Source of the DNA: Halobaculum marinum
GTDB lineage: Archaea > Halobacteriota > Halobacteria > Halobacteriales > Haloferacaceae
NCBI RefSeq assembly: GCF_029338555.1
Contig: NZ_CP119991.1
Coordinates: 62,001 to 126,000 of the forward strand
Direction: 5' to 3'
Length of the DNA: 64,000 nucleotides
Shown here: one piece after another, positions 52,776-61,262 of the stretch
Layout: every line of letters starts with the position of its first letter
How positions within the stretch are numbered: the first letter of the stretch is position 1
Program-made: the position numbers and the translations under genes
The notes under the pieces: generated by a model
What the model saw: only the letters and a program-made list of their open reading frames with translations
Told to the model about the DNA's origin: nothing
Databases searched by the model: none

Positions 52776-53633
52776 ATGCGCATCGTATTCGCAACGGACC
52801 TGTCGGACGCGGCGGACGCAGCGATCGAGTCGCGAACCTGCCTCGAGTGCCTCGCGAACGTCGGCGTGACGGAGGTCCACCTGATCACCGTCGTCCCAGA
52901 CAACGTCTCCAGCGGGCTCCCGGGGATGGATGTGGCGTCGAACGCGCGGGAGGCGCTCAAGTCACAGCGGCGCGTGTTCGAGGAGGCGGGGTTCGAGGTG
53001 GAGGCGCACGTCGCCCGCGGGACGCCCCACCGGCGCATCAACGGCCTCGCGGAGCGACTCGACGCCGACATGATCGTCGTCGGCTCGCGCGGGGAGTCGC
53101 CGCTGCGCAACCGCCTCATCGGCGGGACGGTCCGCAACGTCGCGCGGACCGCGGTCAGGCCGCTGCTCGTCGAGCGCATCGAGTCGACCGACACCGGCTA
53201 CGAAGTCGAGAAGGAGGAGCTGTTCAACACCACGCTGTACGCGACCGACTTCTCGCAGAACGCACAGCGGGCCTACGAGTTCCTCCCACAGCTAACGGGG
53301 GCCCCGGAGCGGGTGCACCTCCTGCACGTGCGCGGGCGCGAGCAGATGGAGAGTGACCTGACGGAGGGAGACGCCCGCGCGCGTCTCGAGGAGATGGCGG
53401 CCGACCTCGAGGACAAGATGGGCATCGAGGTGGAGACGAACGTCCGCTCCGGCGGCGTCGTCGACGAGATTCTCGCCGAGGAGGAGCGCGTCGGCGCGAC
53501 GACGACCCTGCTCGGCGCGCGTGGGACCAGCCGACTGCGCCGCCTGCTGATCGGCGACACCGCCGAGTCGATCGTCGCACAGAGCCACAACAACGTGCTG
53601 GTCGTCCCCCCGGAGTCGGCCACGCCGCGCTAG
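52776..53633 (+). CDS. Two-domain universal stress protein (paralogue)
   Basis: This is a 285-aa protein colinear with the one at 42967, sharing the opening MRIVFATDLSDA, the stretch VPDNVSSGLPGMD and the end ARGTSRLRRLL. Both Usp domains keep the ATP-type glycine pattern (VVGSRGESPLRNRLIG, then LLGARGTSRLRRLLIG). The ATG at 52776 is chosen because the paralogue starts at the same residue; an upstream ATG at 52686 would add 30 residues over the operator. It lies beside the racemase gene and shares its promoter region. Confidence 0.9.
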   Translation: MRIVFATDLSDAADAAIESRTCLECLANVGVTEVHLITVVPDNVSSGLPGMDVASNAREALKSQRRVFEEAGFEVEAHVARGTPHRRINGLAERLDADMIVVGSRGESPLRNRLIGGTVRNVARTAVRPLLVERIESTDTGYEVEKEELFNTTLYATDFSQNAQRAYEFLPQLTGAPERVHLLHVRGREQMESDLTEGDARARLEEMAADLEDKMGIEVETNVRSGGVVDEILAEEERVGATTTLLGARGTSRLRRLLIGDTAESIVAQSHNNVLVVPPESATPR

Positions 53634-53726
53634 ACACCCGCGCGAGCGGTCGGCTCACACGAGTCTCGTGACCCAACTCGGGGAGCGCTTCTCCGCACAT
53701 TTGTTGGTCCCGCCCGCTAACGTCCG

Positions 53727-54539
53727 TCAGCGCCACACGACGACCGTCGCGACGAGGAGGGACAGCACCAACCAGCCACCCAACCCGAGGAGGCTCACTG
53801 CGGGCGAGGCCGCAGGGACGGGCGTACTGGCCGCCAACGCGGGGGCGACTGCCGTCTCGATAACGAGGCCCCGAAAGGCGCTGGCGGGGCTCACTCCGAG
53901 CAGGGCGCCGACGTTCGTGACGACACCGCCAGACAGGAGCCCTACGAGCGCGAGGTCCAGGCCGACGGCGACGGACAAGACGACGCCGACGCCGACCGCG
54001 AGCGATTCTCGCGACGACCGCGCGGCTGCCGACGCCGCGGTGATCATCGCCACCGTCGTCGCGGCGTACGCCATCGTGAGTGCGACGAACCGGACGTACA
54101 CCACCGGAGAGTCGCCGGCTTGGTGGGTCGCGAGGAACGACGCCGCGTCCGGGCTGTCGAAGGCGACGAACACGCCTGCCAGTCCGAGACCGACGCCCAC
54201 GACGGCGATGACACCCGTGAGTCGACCGAGGAACACGCCGCCCACGTACTCGGCTCGCGTGATCGGGTACGTCCGGATCACGTCGAGTTCGGATCGGTCT
54301 GCGTCACCTCGGATCGACCGGTAGGTGAGCGCGAACGCGAGGGTGGGCACCAGCAGTTCGACGACCGTCAACAGGTCGAGGGTGAGCGAGACGTACCCCC
54401 CGGGCGCACCGACTGCGCCCCCTGCGATCGCCACGACGATGAACACGAACGCGACCGCGACGCCCAAGAGCGAGCGCGTCCGCGCGAGCGTCCGGAGTTC
54501 CCGGTCGATGACCGCGGTCGTTCGCTCCACGCGGCTCAT
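53727..54539 (-). CDS. nosY: NosY-like ABC-2 permease
   Basis: This is a 270-aa membrane protein with six helices, last gene of the nosLDFY cassette. The opening VERTTAVIDRELRTLARTRSLLG and the block DADRSELDVIRTYPITRAEYVGG match NosY, the permease of the ABC unit that serves copper-centre assembly in nitrous oxide reductase. It overlaps nosF by four bases. The gene order and overlap leave little doubt about the family. NosZ itself is not in the window. Confidence 0.86.
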   Translation of the reverse strand: MSRVERTTAVIDRELRTLARTRSLLGVAVAFVFIVVAIAGGAVGAPGGYVSLTLDLLTVVELLVPTLAFALTYRSIRGDADRSELDVIRTYPITRAEYVGGVFLGRLTGVIAVVGVGLGLAGVFVAFDSPDAASFLATHQAGDSPVVYVRFVALTMAYAATTVAMITAASAAARSSRESLAVGVGVVLSVAVGLDLALVGLLSGGVVTNVGALLGVSPASAFRGLVIETAVAPALAASTPVPAASPAVSLLGLGGWLVLSLLVATVVVWR

Positions 54540-55267
54540 CGGCCGCCCTCCCCGTCGGCCACGGCGAGTCGCTGTGGCTCGGTCTCCGCGACGACGGTCG
54601 AGAGGACCTCGCGCAGCGAGGCGGCCTCTGACTGTGCCACGAGCGCATCTGGAGGTCCGTCCAGCCGAACCGCGCCGCCGCCGAGTACGATCACTCGGTC
54701 GGCGACGCGTTCGACGGCGACGAGGTCGTGACTGGCGACGACGAGCGCGCGGTCACCAGCGACGATGTCGGCCATGGCGGCGAACACGTGGTCTGCCATC
54801 TCCGGGTCGAGCCCACTCGTCGGCTCGTCGAGGACGACCAGCGGCGGGTCGCCGACGAGCGCCTGCGCCAACCCGAGCAGTCGGGTCATGCCGCCCGAGA
54901 GCGCCTCCACGGGTCTGTCGCCCGCTGCTGTGAGGCCGACCCGGTCGAGGTAGGTCTGCGGCTCGTCGGCTGCGTCCGCGAGTCGGGCGTAGAACGCGAG
55001 CGTCTCGGCGGCGGTGAACCCGTGTCGAAACGCCGGCGTCTGTGGCAGGTACGCGGCGTCGCGGTCCACGTCGGGTCGCGACACCGACCCCTCGTCTGGA
55101 GTGCGGAGCCCGGCGAGCAGTTCCAAGAGGGTGGTCTTCCCCGAGCCGTTCGGCCCGACGAGCGCCACGAACTCGCCGGCGTCGATCGACAGCGTGAGTT
55201 CCTTGACGATCGTGACGTCGCCGAACGCGATCGACACGTCCGACAGCGAGACCACCGAGTCGCTCAC
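54536..55267 (-). CDS. nosF: NosF-like ABC ATPase
   Basis: This is a 243-aa ATPase with Walker A GPNGSGKTT, Walker B PLVVLDEP, signature LSGGMTRL and an H-loop in VVASHDLVAVE. It starts with GTG at 55267 in a GTGA overlap with nosD. It would power the NosY permease, delivering a sulfur species or protein to the outside for copper-sulfide cluster assembly, which is the known role of NosDFY. Confidence 0.88.
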   Translation of the reverse strand: MSDSVVSLSDVSIAFGDVTIVKELTLSIDAGEFVALVGPNGSGKTTLLELLAGLRTPDEGSVSRPDVDRDAAYLPQTPAFRHGFTAAETLAFYARLADAADEPQTYLDRVGLTAAGDRPVEALSGGMTRLLGLAQALVGDPPLVVLDEPTSGLDPEMADHVFAAMADIVAGDRALVVASHDLVAVERVADRVIVLGGGAVRLDGPPDALVAQSEAASLREVLSTVVAETEPQRLAVADGEGGR

Positions 55268-57195
55268 GACTCCACCTCCGGTTCGGTAGCCGTGTCGTTC
55301 GCCCGCGCGGCAGCGAGGACGGCGGGTCGAACTGGTGTCAGCCGCGGGGCCGTGTCGACGACGCCAGTCGCACGGAGCCCCGGGACAGCGCCACCGAGTC
55401 CACGAGTGAGTGCCACCGCGGGCGAGTGTGCCAGCGTCCACGCACCCGTCGTCGTCTGGACCTGCGAGTCGATCGGACCGGTCGGGCGGAACGCCCGCTC
55501 GCCGTAGCCGTCGCCGTCGCGGTCGACACCCGGGACAGTCCCCCAGTAGTTCCCCTGGCCATCGGTCGTCCACACCCTGAGCGTCCCGAGCGACGAGTCG
55601 GCGGGGCGCGCGTTGTCGACGACGTCGTTGTGCGTGACGTGGTTCGTCGGGAGCAGCGACGACCCCCGGAGCCCGTAGGTGTTCCCCACGACCGTGTTCC
55701 GGGTGTACAACGACCCGGTGCCGCTGACCGTCATCCCCCACTTGTTGTCGACGAGGATGTTCTCGGCGTAGTAGGAGTCCGACCCGACCGTCGCGATCCC
55801 TGTGCGTGCGCCAGTCACCGTGTTCCCGACGATCAGGTTCCCCGTAGGTCGGGTCATGATCACGACACCGATCGTCTGGTCGTGGATCTCGTTGTCGGCC
55901 ACGAGCGTCCGCGACGTGTACATGAGGTGGACGCCGAAGCGTGCGTCGCGGAACTCGTTGTCTCGAATCACGCTCCCGTGTGCGCGGTGGGTGTACACCC
56001 CGTCTCGACCGCCGGTGAACCGACTGTCCTCGACGACGACGGGCGCGTACATCGCGACGACACCCATGAAGCCGTCCTCGGGCGTCGCTGCCCCACGAAG
56101 GGTGAGGTTTCGGACGACGGCACCGTGTGCCTCGCGCGTCACGACCCCGCTCGCGGGCGTGTCGATCCGAACGTCCTCGACGAGCGCACCGTCGGCGCCG
56201 TCGAGCCGGATCGCCGCGTCGCCGCGACCGTACGCGAGTTCGACCGACTCCGACCAGCCGGCACTGCCGTTCGCGGGCCGTTCGGGACTGCCGACGGCGC
56301 CGACGCCGTCGATGGAGAGGTCGACCAGCGCGGCACGCGCGGCGGTGACCCTGACGACGGTGCCGTTTCCGTCCCCACGGAGTCGCGTCTCGGGACCGAC
56401 TCCAGCGATGGTCACGGCGGAGTCGACAGTGAGGCCGTCGACGTGGTACACGCCGGCGGGAAGGAGGATCGTCGTGTTCGGCGGCGCCGCCTCGACGGCG
56501 GCCGCCAGCGTCGGTGCGTCCTCGCCGACGGTCACTGATACGGGTCGGTCGCGGAACCCGCGGGTCGATTCGACGGCCCGGTCGGCCCACGCCGACCGCT
56601 CGGCGACAGCCGACTCGAACCGGTCGCGCGAGAGCGTGCCCGTCGAGTCTACTGCATCGTGGACCCGCTCCCACGGGACGACCTCGCCACCGTACTCGGC
56701 GGCGAACGCGCGGGCGGCCTCGCGCTCGGAGAAGGGAATTGCGAGCGGACCGTCGGCGGTCCGCGCTCGGCTCCCGACCACGACGTACGTCTCGCTGGCG
56801 CGGACGAACGGGAGCGCCGTCCCGTTGGCCGACACGGGGTAGCCGTCGGCGTCGAGCGACACGTCGCCCCCGGCGTAGTCGGTCACGAACACGGCGACTG
56901 GCTGGCCGAACTGCCGGTCGTGTCCCGTCCGTGCGTGTTCGCTGACGTACGACTCGATACCGTAGTAGCCGATGACGAACTCGTACTCCGAGTAGAACGC
57001 CTCCACCTTGGGTAAGACGACCCCCGGGGAGTCGGCCTGCCTGAGCGCCGTGCTCGTCAAGCCGAGGGAGACGGTGTCCTCGTACGGGACGGGCCTCGCG
57101 TCGGCGCCCCCGCCCACCGGGACGGCGAACGAACTCCCCACGAGCAGGCCCACGAACGCCACGGCGAGGACGGCGACGCGTCCGACCACGGTCAC
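55264..57195 (-). CDS. nosD: NosD-like protein with N-terminal NosL-like domain
   Basis: This is a 643-aa exported protein starting with GTG at 57195. After a signal helix, residues 40-190 form a domain whose end (SEREAARAFAAEYGGEVVPWERV) parallels NosL (SERADAEAFRDDHGGELVAFEQV) but has no CxxC. From about 240 comes the right-handed parallel beta-helix of NosD, with repeats such as SRFTGGRDGVYTHRAHGSVIRDN. NosD assists copper-sulfur centre assembly with the NosFY transporter. It overlaps nosL and nosF by four bases each. Confidence 0.87.
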   Translation of the reverse strand: MTVVGRVAVLAVAFVGLLVGSSFAVPVGGGADARPVPYEDTVSLGLTSTALRQADSPGVVLPKVEAFYSEYEFVIGYYGIESYVSEHARTGHDRQFGQPVAVFVTDYAGGDVSLDADGYPVSANGTALPFVRASETYVVVGSRARTADGPLAIPFSEREAARAFAAEYGGEVVPWERVHDAVDSTGTLSRDRFESAVAERSAWADRAVESTRGFRDRPVSVTVGEDAPTLAAAVEAAPPNTTILLPAGVYHVDGLTVDSAVTIAGVGPETRLRGDGNGTVVRVTAARAALVDLSIDGVGAVGSPERPANGSAGWSESVELAYGRGDAAIRLDGADGALVEDVRIDTPASGVVTREAHGAVVRNLTLRGAATPEDGFMGVVAMYAPVVVEDSRFTGGRDGVYTHRAHGSVIRDNEFRDARFGVHLMYTSRTLVADNEIHDQTIGVVIMTRPTGNLIVGNTVTGARTGIATVGSDSYYAENILVDNKWGMTVSGTGSLYTRNTVVGNTYGLRGSSLLPTNHVTHNDVVDNARPADSSLGTLRVWTTDGQGNYWGTVPGVDRDGDGYGERAFRPTGPIDSQVQTTTGAWTLAHSPAVALTRGLGGAVPGLRATGVVDTAPRLTPVRPAVLAAARANDTATEPEVES

Positions 57196-57815
57196 CGACC
57201 GAGTTGGCTGATCAACGTCTCGGTGACCTGTTCGAACGCGACGAGTTCGCCGCCGTGGTCGTCGCGGAACGCCTCGGCGTCGGCGCGCTCGGAGAAGCCG
57301 AGGAGGTCCGCACCCATCGTCCCGGCCACCTCGGAGTCGGCGACGAACGTGACCGTCTCCGCGTCGACGAACGTCTCCTCGCCGGTGTGGCGAGAGATGA
57401 GTTGCTGTCCACCGTCGGTGTGTATCTCGTAGTCGACCGTCGAGTAGTCCGTGACGTAGAACGCCTCCCGGTCCCAGTCGTCGTGTTCGAAGTCGTATTG
57501 GAACGCCTCCCACGTGCTGTCGAAGCGGGCGGGGTTGTCGTGGCCGTTCGGCTGCTCGTCGGCGTAGAACACCTCACTGGACGGCCCCGGGTGGTTCGCG
57601 ATGACCATCCCACAGACGTCACACGTCGCGTCGTCCGGGAGCGTGACCGCTGCCGGCGCCGATGCACCGGACTCACCCCCCAGACAGCCCGCGAGGCCGG
57701 TGACGCCCGTCATTCCTACTGCAGCGACCATCGCCCGCCGCGAGAGTGGCAGGCCAGACCGGTTCGCAGTCGGGCGATCGCGAGCCCCAGTCACACCTGC
57801 GTCTTGTGACGCCAT
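57192..57815 (-). CDS. nosL: NosL copper-chaperone lipoprotein
   Basis: This is a 207-aa protein anchored as a lipoprotein: LSRRAMVAAVGMTGVTGLAGCLGG is a twin-arginine signal with lipobox. The copper-binding motif CDVCGM follows in the exported part. The NosL domain ends in SERADAEAFRDDHGG. It delivers Cu(I) to NosZ in denitrifiers. The ATG at 57815 is chosen over an ATG at 57989, which would add 58 residues ahead of the signal. It is first in the cassette. Confidence 0.9.
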   Translation of the reverse strand: MASQDAGVTGARDRPTANRSGLPLSRRAMVAAVGMTGVTGLAGCLGGESGASAPAAVTLPDDATCDVCGMVIANHPGPSSEVFYADEQPNGHDNPARFDSTWEAFQYDFEHDDWDREAFYVTDYSTVDYEIHTDGGQQLISRHTGEETFVDAETVTFVADSEVAGTMGADLLGFSERADAEAFRDDHGGELVAFEQVTETLISQLGR

Positions 57816-57991
57816 TGCCGCTGCTTCGGCTCGCCCACGAATAAGCAGAAAGTTGTCGCACGACAACCGAGGGGATACCCCTGCTCGCGACGCAGGTGAC
57901 AGCCACCCGATGGCCGCCACGACATCGAAGCCGTCCACAGTTTCGACGATCGAACCACGAACGTTGTCCCCGAGAGGTGCGTAATCCACCT

Positions 57992-58633
57992 GTGACCCGA
58001 CACGAACTCACGCGGCGTGACGTACTGGCGACGGGGGCCGCAGGCTCGGTGGGGTTGGTCGCGGGCTGTCTCGGTGGCTCGGACGAGCCCGAAGCTACCG
58101 TCGAGTCGCTGCCAGCGCCGACCCACGGCCCCGATGACGCACCGGTGACGGTCGCCGTCTACGAGGACTACGCGTGTCCGCACTGCCAGACGTTCGCGGT
58201 CGACGTGTACCCGAAACTGGTCGCCGACTACGTCGACCCCGGGGATGTTCGGTACGAACACCGCGACTTCCCGATCCCAGTCCACGACCGCTGGTCGTGG
58301 GAGGCGCCAGGTGCGGCTCGTGCGGTCCAAGACACCGTCGGAGTGGACGCCTTCTTCACGTTCACGAAGCGGCTGTTCGCCGACGGTTGGGAGGGCGGCT
58401 CGATGGCGTACTCCTCGTCGCTGCTGCGAACCGTCGCCGCGGACGTCGGTGCCGACCCCGATACGGTGCTCGAGGCGGCCATCGCGGGGCGGTACAGACC
58501 GGTCCTCGAGGCCGACCGCGACGCTGCCCTCGACAAGGGCGTTCGTGGAACGCCGACGGTCGTCGTGAACGGGTCCGTGGTCGAGGGATTCGACTATCAG
58601 ACGGTGCAGTCTGCGATCGAGGCGGAACTGTAG
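57992..58633 (+). CDS. DsbA-family thiol oxidoreductase lipoprotein
   Basis: This is a 213-aa exported thioredoxin-fold protein. It has a twin-arginine signal with lipobox (LTRRDVLATGAAGSVGLVAGCLGG). The active site is CPHC in AVYEDYACPHCQTF, and the cis-proline loop is GVRGTPTVVVNG. It is divergent from nosL, 176 bases away, so the two exported redox and copper proteins may be co-regulated. A role in reducing or oxidising a copper-site cysteine is plausible. It starts with GTG at 57992. Confidence 0.88.
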   Translation: MTRHELTRRDVLATGAAGSVGLVAGCLGGSDEPEATVESLPAPTHGPDDAPVTVAVYEDYACPHCQTFAVDVYPKLVADYVDPGDVRYEHRDFPIPVHDRWSWEAPGAARAVQDTVGVDAFFTFTKRLFADGWEGGSMAYSSSLLRTVAADVGADPDTVLEAAIAGRYRPVLEADRDAALDKGVRGTPTVVVNGSVVEGFDYQTVQSAIEAEL

Positions 58634-58652
58634 GCCGCTCGGTCGGCCGGTC

Positions 58653-59183
58653 TCAGTCGGAGCGGAGTTCCCAGCCCAACAGCGTTCCGAACGCGACGAG
58701 CGCGCCGGCCCCCGTCGCGTTCGTCGCCAGGTCGAACGGCTTGAACAGGTGCTGGTCCGACAGCAGGATGTCGAGGTTCGCGAGGTCTGGGTGTCCGTAC
58801 CCCTTGACGCCGGGGATCGCGCCGCCGTGCCCGCCGAGGTGCCACCAGACGTATCCGGCGATCCAGACGGCCAACACGGCGACGGCGAACGCGTAGACGG
58901 CGCGTGCGCTGACCCGCTCCGGAACGGCGTACAGCGCGAGCAGCGCGACGGCGAGTGCGACGCCCGACACGACGAACAGGTACGGCCGCGGATCCGCGAA
59001 CGTCCCGGCGCGAAGGTACACGACCGCTCGGGGGAGGCCCCAGTAGAGGTGCAACGCGATCGCGATCAGCCCGAGTTGCACGCCCGCGACCCGGAGGATC
59101 GGGACCCACGTTGGGTCATCATTCCTGGCAGCCGAGTTCGCCCCGCTCCGGGTGGCAGTCCCGACTGCGGTGTCGTCACTCAT
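58653..59183 (-). CDS. Multi-helix membrane protein of unknown function
   Basis: This is a 176-aa protein with four to five hydrophobic helices after a polar N-terminus of about 25 residues. A conserved-looking WWHLGGHGGAIPGVKGYGHPDLAN loop has three histidines that could bind metal or haem. It is convergent with the DsbA-like gene, 19 bases from it. I do not recognise a family. The position in the nos region suggests a link with electron transfer or copper, but this is inference. Confidence 0.65.
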   Translation of the reverse strand: MSDDTAVGTATRSGANSAARNDDPTWVPILRVAGVQLGLIAIALHLYWGLPRAVVYLRAGTFADPRPYLFVVSGVALAVALLALYAVPERVSARAVYAFAVAVLAVWIAGYVWWHLGGHGGAIPGVKGYGHPDLANLDILLSDQHLFKPFDLATNATGAGALVAFGTLLGWELRSD

Positions 59184-59414
59184 TGCGGAGTGCCTCCTCG
59201 GTCCGCCACGGTGCGCCCCAGAACGCGAGGACGGTTCGTCCGGACAGACTCGATCGAATCGTGTGTGGGTGGGTCCGCGGTTGGCTCGCGCCAGTCATAC
59301 GGGAGGGGCTATGTATGGCCACACCCTATCGACGGCGTTGGCGAGCGACAACTCCCCCCGACTGGTCGGGGACAGGCGACGTACGCGACGGTCGGGGACG
59401 ACACGACTCATCAC

Positions 59415-60143
59415 ATGGACGAGATGCACGACTTCACGTTCGAGATAACGTATGACCACGGCGCCGACGAGTACATGGACGCGTTCATCGAACGCGACTC
59501 ACTCCGGTCGAACGCGCTCTACGCGTGTTTCGACCAGACGGAACTGTGGGCGCTCGAGTCGGTCACTGGCGACGCCGGCGACCTCGCCGCCATCGAGCGT
59601 CCGCTCCTCGACGACTCGTTCGACAGAGAGTCGGTCACCGCGCGCTCGTGCGAGGGCACCCGGACCGCCAGTTTACTGTCGGCAGACCATCGGCGTCGCG
59701 TCGCGTACACGTACATCTCCGACATCACGCACTGTGACGCGGTGCCGACGATCGCGGCGAAGTACGTCGACGGTGGGATGCTCCTCGAACAGACTCGCGT
59801 CGGTGACACGGCGCGGTGGCGGATCCTCGTCCAGGACGACTCGAAGATCGGGCTCCTGTACGACACGCTGGGTGCGAAACTGGGCGACGGTTTGGAGTTC
59901 TCGTTCGTCCACCTCACGGAGGTCGACCAGTGGCAGAACGGACTGCTCTCGACGACCGACATCCGCGAGGAGCAACGTGAGATCCTCACCATGGCGGTCG
60001 AACGGGGCTACTTCGAGACGCCGCGAGCGGTGACGCTCGACGAACTCGCAGCCGAGACAGGGCTCCCCAGATCGACGGTCTCGTACCGACTCCGCCGAGC
60101 GACCGCCGAGTTGGCGAAAGAGTTCGTCCACAGTACCGCATGA
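59415..60143 (+). CDS. Bacterio-opsin-activator-type HTH regulator
   Basis: This is a 242-aa regulator with a C-terminal HTH_10 domain (IREEQREILTMAVERGYFETPRAVTLDELAAETGLPRSTVSYRLRR). The preceding Bat-type sensory region opens DFTFEITYDHGADEYMDAFI. The ATG at 59415 or the one three codons later (59424) would both work. It overlaps the next small gene by four bases. The target is unknown; placement near nos and sulfur genes suggests local control. Confidence 0.86.
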   Translation: MDEMHDFTFEITYDHGADEYMDAFIERDSLRSNALYACFDQTELWALESVTGDAGDLAAIERPLLDDSFDRESVTARSCEGTRTASLLSADHRRRVAYTYISDITHCDAVPTIAAKYVDGGMLLEQTRVGDTARWRILVQDDSKIGLLYDTLGAKLGDGLEFSFVHLTEVDQWQNGLLSTTDIREEQREILTMAVERGYFETPRAVTLDELAAETGLPRSTVSYRLRRATAELAKEFVHSTA

Positions 60144-60328
60144 CCGACGACACGACACACTCCGACGGTCGCTGCAGAGTCGACAACGGAAGCGACCCAC
60201 CGACGCACCAGTACCCGGAGGACGTGCTGGTGTCTGTCGACTGGCGAGGCGTGCTGAATCCGGGGGATGCGTTCAGTACGCGGCTCGAATTGGTTCACGG
60301 TACGTCACACGAACCTCGTGCTCGGTGA
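60140..60328 (+). CDS. Small acidic protein of 62 aa, unknown
   Basis: This is a short acidic protein with no membrane segment, starting MTDDTTHSDGR in an ATGA overlap with the HTH regulator. No family is recognised. The overlap and the length before a natural stop suggest co-translation; composition fits haloarchaeal small proteins. Confidence 0.45.
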   Translation: MTDDTTHSDGRCRVDNGSDPPTHQYPEDVLVSVDWRGVLNPGDAFSTRLELVHGTSHEPRAR

Positions 60329-60361
60329 CGCTGTGAATTGCTGGGTTGGGGTGCAGTGGAG

Positions 60362-60679
60362 TCAGGACTCGCGCCACTTGTGGCCGCACTCGACGCAGGT
60401 GAACAGACGAACCTCGTAGGAGCCCCCAGGCTTTGGTATCATCTCGTAGTTGGCTCGGTCACTGTCACAGTCGTCCGCTGGACAGGGCTCCTCCATCGTC
60501 TCGGTGGGTCCCTGTGTCGCGTCGGCTACGGCTGGCGCCCCGTCGTCCTGCTGTCCCTCTTGGAGCGCCATCGCCGCTTCCGCGTTCGAGTCTCGCTGCA
60601 CCTCGTTTTCACAGGAGCGACACACCCACGTGTCGCCCGCCGTGTGCATCATCGAACCACACCGGTCACAGAATTGCAT
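60362..60679 (-). CDS. TFS/RPA12-type transcription factor paralogue
   Basis: This is a 105-aa zinc-ribbon protein of the TFS family. The N-terminal ribbon has CDRC and CRSC (residues 4-23). The C-terminal ribbon has CPADDC then CVECGHKWRES. Active TFS and TFIIS have an acidic DE pair in the loop of the second ribbon (RSADEP type). Here that loop reads KPGGSYEV, so cleavage stimulation is probably lost. It might act as an inhibitor or a modified RNAP factor. Confidence 0.8.
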   Translation of the reverse strand: MQFCDRCGSMMHTAGDTWVCRSCENEVQRDSNAEAAMALQEGQQDDGAPAVADATQGPTETMEEPCPADDCDSDRANYEMIPKPGGSYEVRLFTCVECGHKWRES

Positions 60680-60717
60680 CTTACGTCGGAGAAAACGAGT
60701 GACGAATATACCTGTTC

Positions 60718-60747
60718 GGCTCTGTTGGAATCGTCAGTGTCTGATAG
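60718..60747 (+). repeat. IS-like terminal sequence (solo)
   Basis: This string starts GGCTCTGTTGGAATC and continues through TCTGATAG. It resembles the left end of the element at 62468 over about 30 bases with few changes. No partner end is found nearby, so it is a relic. Confidence 0.45.
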
Positions 60748-60857
60748 CCACTGGGTCCTGAACACCGAGCGCGAACTCGTACTGAGTGATTGGACGAATG
60801 CCGAGTTGTCTCATGCGATGCCTCTCGAACCGCTCGACGACCGGCGTGGGCGGCCGA

Positions 60858-61262
60858 TTAGCTCTCGATCGACGTCTTCGTGGGCTCGCGCTCTTGGTAC
60901 TTGGTCTCGAACTCGCCGATGAGCTGACCCATCTTCGCGTACCAGTCGTTGAGCATCCGCTGCATGTCGTCGGCGATCTGCGCGGGGTCGGTCGGCCGGT
61001 ACACGTGGTAGTAGCCGCCCTGGTCGTAGTTGATCTGCTCTTTCTGGATGAACCCAGACGTGAGCAATCGCTGGACCGAGCGGTACGCGGTGGAGCGTTC
61101 GCGGTCGACGGCCTCGGCAACTTCGTCGATGGTGAGCGGTTCCTCGGCGTTGACCAGCACACGGAAGCAGTCCTTGTCGAGTTGCTTCAGACCGTGGAAG
61201 CACTCGAGGAGGCCCTCGCACTCCATGTCTTGCTGGAGTTGTTCGGACATCGAATCCGGCAT
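60858..61262 (-). CDS. TrmB-like winged-HTH regulator, divergent from tusA
   Basis: This is a 134-aa regulator with a winged helix (about 25-90): FRVLVNAEEPLTIDEVAEAVDRERSTAYRSVQRLLTSGFI with wing QINYDQGGYYHVY, then a dimerisation helix. The fold resembles TrmB-type and related archaeal regulators. It is transcribed divergently from the tusA-dsrE pair across a 301-base region. One copy of the 23-bp inverted repeat lies in that region, so it is a good candidate for the sulfur regulator. Cysteines near the N-terminus (ECEGLLECF-type) might sense sulfur or redox. The ATG at 61262 is used; the frame runs further up but without domain. Confidence 0.82.
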   Translation of the reverse strand: MPDSMSEQLQQDMECEGLLECFHGLKQLDKDCFRVLVNAEEPLTIDEVAEAVDRERSTAYRSVQRLLTSGFIQKEQINYDQGGYYHVYRPTDPAQIADDMQRMLNDWYAKMGQLIGEFETKYQEREPTKTSIES

